This document shows positions 61,220-64,000 of a stretch of DNA of 64,000 nt, piece by piece. The position numbers were made by a program, and so were the translations under genes. The stretch covers positions 1 to 64,000 of the forward strand of contig NZ_AOLP01000011.1 of assembly GCF_000337795.1 (NCBI RefSeq). The letters run 5' to 3'. The notes below the pieces were generated by a model, which searched no databases, had not been told where the DNA came from, and was given only the letters and a program-made list of their open reading frames with translations. Source of the stretch: Haloferax denitrificans ATCC 35960. Lineage in GTDB: Archaea; Halobacteriota; Halobacteria; Halobacteriales; Haloferacaceae. Every line of letters starts with the position of its first letter. Within the stretch, counting starts at the first letter, position 1.

Positions 61220-62590
61220 ATGGGAGTCGGTACCGTGGCCGGAGACGTGAACCGCAACGACCGCTCCATCGTCGCGCTGGTGATGCTCGCCCACGGGATG
61301 GTCCACACGTACGAACTGTCCATCCCCATCTTCGTGGCCATCTGGCTCGGCGAGTTCGCCAGCATCGACCTCGGTCTCGCGTCGGTTCCCGTCACGACGG
61401 CCTCGCTGGGCGTGATGACCGGCCTCGGCTTTTCGCTGTTCGGGCTCGGGGCGCTCCCCGGCGGCATCCTCGTCGACCGCGTCGGCTCCAAGCGCCTCAT
61501 CGTGGCCTGTCTGCTCGGGATGGCCGGGTCGTTCGTCCTGCTCGCGCTGTCGCCGAACCTCGTCGTCGTCGCCCTCGCGCTCGTCGTCTGGGGTGCCGCG
61601 GCAAGCGTCTACCACCCCGCCGGACTCCGCCTCATCAGCACCGGCGTCGAGGAGCGCGGAACCGGCTTCGCCTACCACGGCATCGCCGGGAACCTCGGCA
61701 TCGGCTTCGGTCCCTTCGTCACCGCGCTCCTCTTGCTGTTTTTCGACTGGCACCTCGTCGCCGGCGTGCTCGCGCTCCCGGCGCTTGTGGCCGCCGCGCT
61801 CGCCACCCGCGCCAACTTCGAAGAACAGGCCGCGGTCGCCGCGGCCGACGGCGGTGCGGGGACCGACACCGGCGACGGCGGCGACACCGGCGGCGACGAC
61901 AAGGCCGGCGCGGGCGTCTCCTCGCTCGCCGAACTGGTCTCGCAGTCGAAGCACCTCTTCGCCGGCGGGTTCGCGCTCGTCTTCGCGCTCGTGATGTTCT
62001 CGGGGCTGTACTACCGCGGCGTCACGACGTTCCTGCCGGACCTCCTCGGCTCCGTCATCGGCATCGAGCCGATTCCGGTCTCCGAACTCCTGCCCGCCGC
62101 CCTCGCCTCCGGGTCGGCCGGGGGCGCGCCGACGCTCGACGTGGAACTGTTCGTCTACGCCGGCCTCCTGACGGTCGGCGTCTTCGGGCAGTACGTCGGC
62201 GGCAAACTCACGGACCGCATCAGGACTGAACGCGGCATCGTCGCCGGCTTCGGCGCGCTCGCCGTCATCGCCGTCGCCTTTCTCCCCGTGGCGAGTCTCG
62301 GCGTCGGCCCGCTCCTCGCCATCTGTGCGCTCCTCGGCTTCTTCCTGTTTATGGTTCAGCCGTTCTACCAAGCCACCGTCGCGGAGTACACGCCCGCCGG
62401 TCTGCGGGGGCTCTCGTACGGCTTCACTTACCTCGGCGTGTTCGGCGTCGGCGCGCTCGGCGGTGCCATCGCCGGCTACATCCTCACGGTCGCCGACTCG
62501 ACGGCGCTGTTTTTCGTCCTCGCCGGGTTCGCGGCGGCCGCGACGCTCCTCGGCGTGACGCTGTTGCGGCGGCGGCCGACGCCCGCCTGA
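61220..62590 (+). CDS. Major facilitator superfamily transporter
   Basis: A 456-residue MFS protein with twelve membrane helices in two halves. The family signature between helices 2 and 3 is GGILVDRVGSKRL; VYHPAGLRLI and GIAGNLGIGFGPF are typical. A D/G/T-rich cytosolic loop of about 30 residues separates the halves. It resembles fosmidomycin-resistance or general drug-export types. The substrate is unknown. Confidence 0.9.
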   Translation: MGVGTVAGDVNRNDRSIVALVMLAHGMVHTYELSIPIFVAIWLGEFASIDLGLASVPVTTASLGVMTGLGFSLFGLGALPGGILVDRVGSKRLIVACLLGMAGSFVLLALSPNLVVVALALVVWGAAASVYHPAGLRLISTGVEERGTGFAYHGIAGNLGIGFGPFVTALLLLFFDWHLVAGVLALPALVAAALATRANFEEQAAVAAADGGAGTDTGDGGDTGGDDKAGAGVSSLAELVSQSKHLFAGGFALVFALVMFSGLYYRGVTTFLPDLLGSVIGIEPIPVSELLPAALASGSAGGAPTLDVELFVYAGLLTVGVFGQYVGGKLTDRIRTERGIVAGFGALAVIAVAFLPVASLGVGPLLAICALLGFFLFMVQPFYQATVAEYTPAGLRGLSYGFTYLGVFGVGALGGAIAGYILTVADSTALFFVLAGFAAAATLLGVTLLRRRPTPA

Positions 62591-62696
62591 CTCCGGGACG
62601 GGCGGGACGGCCGGCAGAAAATGCGGTTTCGGTTGTTCTTCGGTTGATTCTTCGGTGCGGTTCGGGGGCCGGAACTCGGTGGTCGGCGTTCGACGC

Positions 62697-63113
62697 TCAG
62701 ACGAGTTTGAAGTACAGCGTCCGCCAGACGCCGAGGGCGACGGAGCCGAGCACCAGCATGACCGCGACGAACGTGAGTTCGACGCCGCCTTCGAAAAGCG
62801 GCGTCCAGCGAATCGCCATGCCGACGACGGTCGCCGCGAGCCACGAGCGAACGCCGAGCGGGACGGCCGACTTCGCCGACTCGGCCGCGCCCGGCGAGTA
62901 CGCGCCCAAAAGCGGGGCGGCGACGAGCCATCCGATGAGGAACGGGACCGCGGTGAGCACCCACCCGACCGGGTCGGCCGAGAGGTACGACACTCCGTTG
63001 TGCTGAATCACGCCCACGGTGACGAGGAGGAAGATGGCGAGCACGTCGCCCACGGCGATGGGTAACGCCCCGGCATCGAGTCGCTCCTCTAAGAACGACG
63101 TCGAGGTTGCCAT
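62697..63113 (-). CDS. DUF3054 membrane protein
   Basis: A 138-residue DUF3054 protein with four membrane helices: AIAVGDVLAIFLLVTVG, then VLTAVPFLIGWLVAAPLLGAY, LAATVVGMAIRW and VAVMLVLGSVALGVWR. The function is unknown. It follows the methyltransferase gene at 21 bp. Confidence 0.88.
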   Translation of the reverse strand: MATSTSFLEERLDAGALPIAVGDVLAIFLLVTVGVIQHNGVSYLSADPVGWVLTAVPFLIGWLVAAPLLGAYSPGAAESAKSAVPLGVRSWLAATVVGMAIRWTPLFEGGVELTFVAVMLVLGSVALGVWRTLYFKLV

Positions 63114-63134
63114 AGGCGTGGATTCGTCGCCCCC

Positions 63135-63716
63135 CTAATGGCTCTCCCGCTTTTTTCCGACCACCGTGTACTCGAAGCCGCGTTCGACCACCTCGGCGTC
63201 GAACCCGACGCGTTCGAGAAAGCGAACGAGTTCGTCGGGCGCGGCGAACGCCGACCCGAAGCCGACGACGCGCTCGGCGGCGACCAACCCCCGCCCGAGG
63301 AGCGTGTCGGGGTCGAACTCGTTGACGGCGAACACCCCGCCGGGCGCGAGGACGCGGAAGACCTCCTCGGCGACGCCCCGCTGGTTGGGCATGTGGTGGA
63401 AGGCGTCCACGACGGTCACGGCGTCGAGGGCGTCGTCGGCGAAGGGGAGTTCTCGGGCGTCGCCGCGGACGCAGTCGAGGCCCCGCTGGCGCGCCCGGCG
63501 GAGCATCCCGGCCGAGCGGTCGAGGACGATTCGCTCGGGCACGTCGAGCGCGAGCGTCGCCCGCCCGGAGCCGCCGCCGATGTCGACGACGCGCTCGACG
63601 GGGCGGTCGGCGCGGTCGAGAGCCGTGCCGAGCGCGCCGGGGTCGGCGGGCGGCATCACGAGGTCGTAGACGGGTGCGAAGCGGTCGAAGAACCGAACGT
63701 CGCCTGCGCCGTGCAT
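63135..63716 (-). CDS. Class I SAM-dependent methyltransferase
   Basis: A 193-residue UbiE-like methyltransferase. Motif I is VVDIGGGSGRA (43-53), followed by ERIVLDRSAGML and DAVTVVDAFHHM. The substrate is unknown; the fold suggests a small molecule or quinone. The ATG at 63716 is chosen over upstream codons that overlap the divergent promoter. It probably forms an operon with DUF3054. Confidence 0.88.
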   Translation of the reverse strand: MHGAGDVRFFDRFAPVYDLVMPPADPGALGTALDRADRPVERVVDIGGGSGRATLALDVPERIVLDRSAGMLRRARQRGLDCVRGDARELPFADDALDAVTVVDAFHHMPNQRGVAEEVFRVLAPGGVFAVNEFDPDTLLGRGLVAAERVVGFGSAFAAPDELVRFLERVGFDAEVVERGFEYTVVGKKRESH

Positions 63717-63774
63717 GGTCGAGTCCACGGCTCCGCCGGGGAAGGTTCTTGCGCGCGGCGGCCCCATCTCGGCC

Positions 63775-64000
63775 ATGGAGTTCGACCTGCTCGGGTGGCC
63801 CGAAGACGGGCCGCGGCTCCGCCTCGACTACCGGCGGTTCGCCTACGCGGGGAAGTTTGTCACCGCCGGGACAGGCAAGACGGTGCTCCGGGACCCCGAC
63901 GGGTCCCTTCCGCCCCTCGACGACGACCGACCCGCGCCGACCGGCGGCCCCGACTCTTTGCCGCCACTGGCCGAGGACGTGGTCGCGGCCGTCGCGTTCA
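63775..64000 (+). CDS. Probable GNAT-type acetyltransferase, cut by the window end
   Basis: The first 75 residues of an open frame that runs off the right edge. MEFDLLGWPEDGPRLRLDY, RRFAYAGKFVTAGTGKTVLRD and EDVVAAVAF match the N-terminal segment I recall from haloarchaeal GNAT proteins, whose catalytic part would lie beyond 64000. It diverges from the methyltransferase gene. Confidence 0.6.
   Translation, partial: MEFDLLGWPEDGPRLRLDYRRFAYAGKFVTAGTGKTVLRDPDGSLPPLDDDRPAPTGGPDSLPPLAEDVVAAVAF

Overview
This is a 64 kb stretch of GC-rich haloarchaeal chromosome, almost certainly from Haloferax or a close relative. The proteins are strongly acidic. Most genes with a visible TATA-like element have it about 22-33 nt before the start codon, as expected for leaderless mRNAs. 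Gene content and order match what I remember of the Haloferax volcanii region with psmA2, the 60-residue DUF1508 protein, hts-hdrA, sod, phr2, fumC and an elp3 next to a RecJ-like gene. That match is from memory and was not computed. Nearly all of the window is dense core genome with short intergenic gaps.

Region by region. 0-7 kb: a secreted repeat protein with an acidic tail, paired hairpins, two small haloarchaeal genes, a YchF-type GTPase, a GNAT enzyme and an adenosine-deaminase-type amidohydrolase. 7-10.8 kb: an HTH-10 regulator with conspicuous operator repeats, tRNA-Glu(CUC) with a duplicated 3' end, a decapitated amidohydrolase, a MOSC protein, proteasome alpha subunit PsmA2 and a DUF1508 protein. 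10.8-14.4 kb: a membrane-anchored zinc-ribbon protein, the thymidylate operon (hts-hdrA-DUF4177) and a hicBA toxin-antitoxin pair of lower GC. 14.5-23.2 kb: MBL hydrolase, SDR, Mn superoxide dismutase, DJ-1 protein, photolyase, a second zinc-ribbon membrane protein, and the pterin/folate enzymes MptE and dihydropteroate synthase. 23.3-27 kb: a HalX response regulator, a membrane histidine kinase and an orphan Tat-exported PstS lipoprotein. 27-34.8 kb: TrmJ-like methyltransferase, MaoC, HtpX, GatE, a zinc finger, fumarase and BolA.

34.8-39.6 kb is the most system-like locus. DgcN (DUF1611) and DgcA (enolase-superfamily epimerase) form a tight operon on the minus strand. A 54-codon ORF, translationally coupled to an IclR regulator, diverges from it. 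A class III PLP enzyme follows, with an AT-rich promoter carrying inverted repeats and three copies of GTCCAAT. I infer an IclR-controlled D-glutamate (D-amino-acid) utilisation module.

39.6-50.1 kb: MutY, a hydrolase with a second HTH-10 regulator, DsrE, a flavin reductase, thymidine kinase, a Yip1 protein, an S1/OB/DHH protein whose catalytic DHH motifs have decayed, and Elp3. Elp3 is preceded by a 13-codon upstream ORF and followed by three degenerate copies of its own last 27 bp, each linked to a palindrome and T-tracts. 50.1-64 kb: MscS channel, GNAT, a membrane protein, the ribosome-rescue factors RqcH and Pelota around two DUF4013 proteins, a small Tat-exported protein, an ornithine-cyclodeaminase-family enzyme, an MFS transporter, DUF3054, a methyltransferase, and the start of a probable acetyltransferase cut by the window edge.

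No rRNA, CRISPR array, intact insertion sequence or integrase was seen. The only signs of mobile or transferred DNA are the hicBA pair, the tRNA-Glu 3'-end duplication beside a gene remnant, and hairpins near 1.9-2.0 kb that may be an IS remnant.
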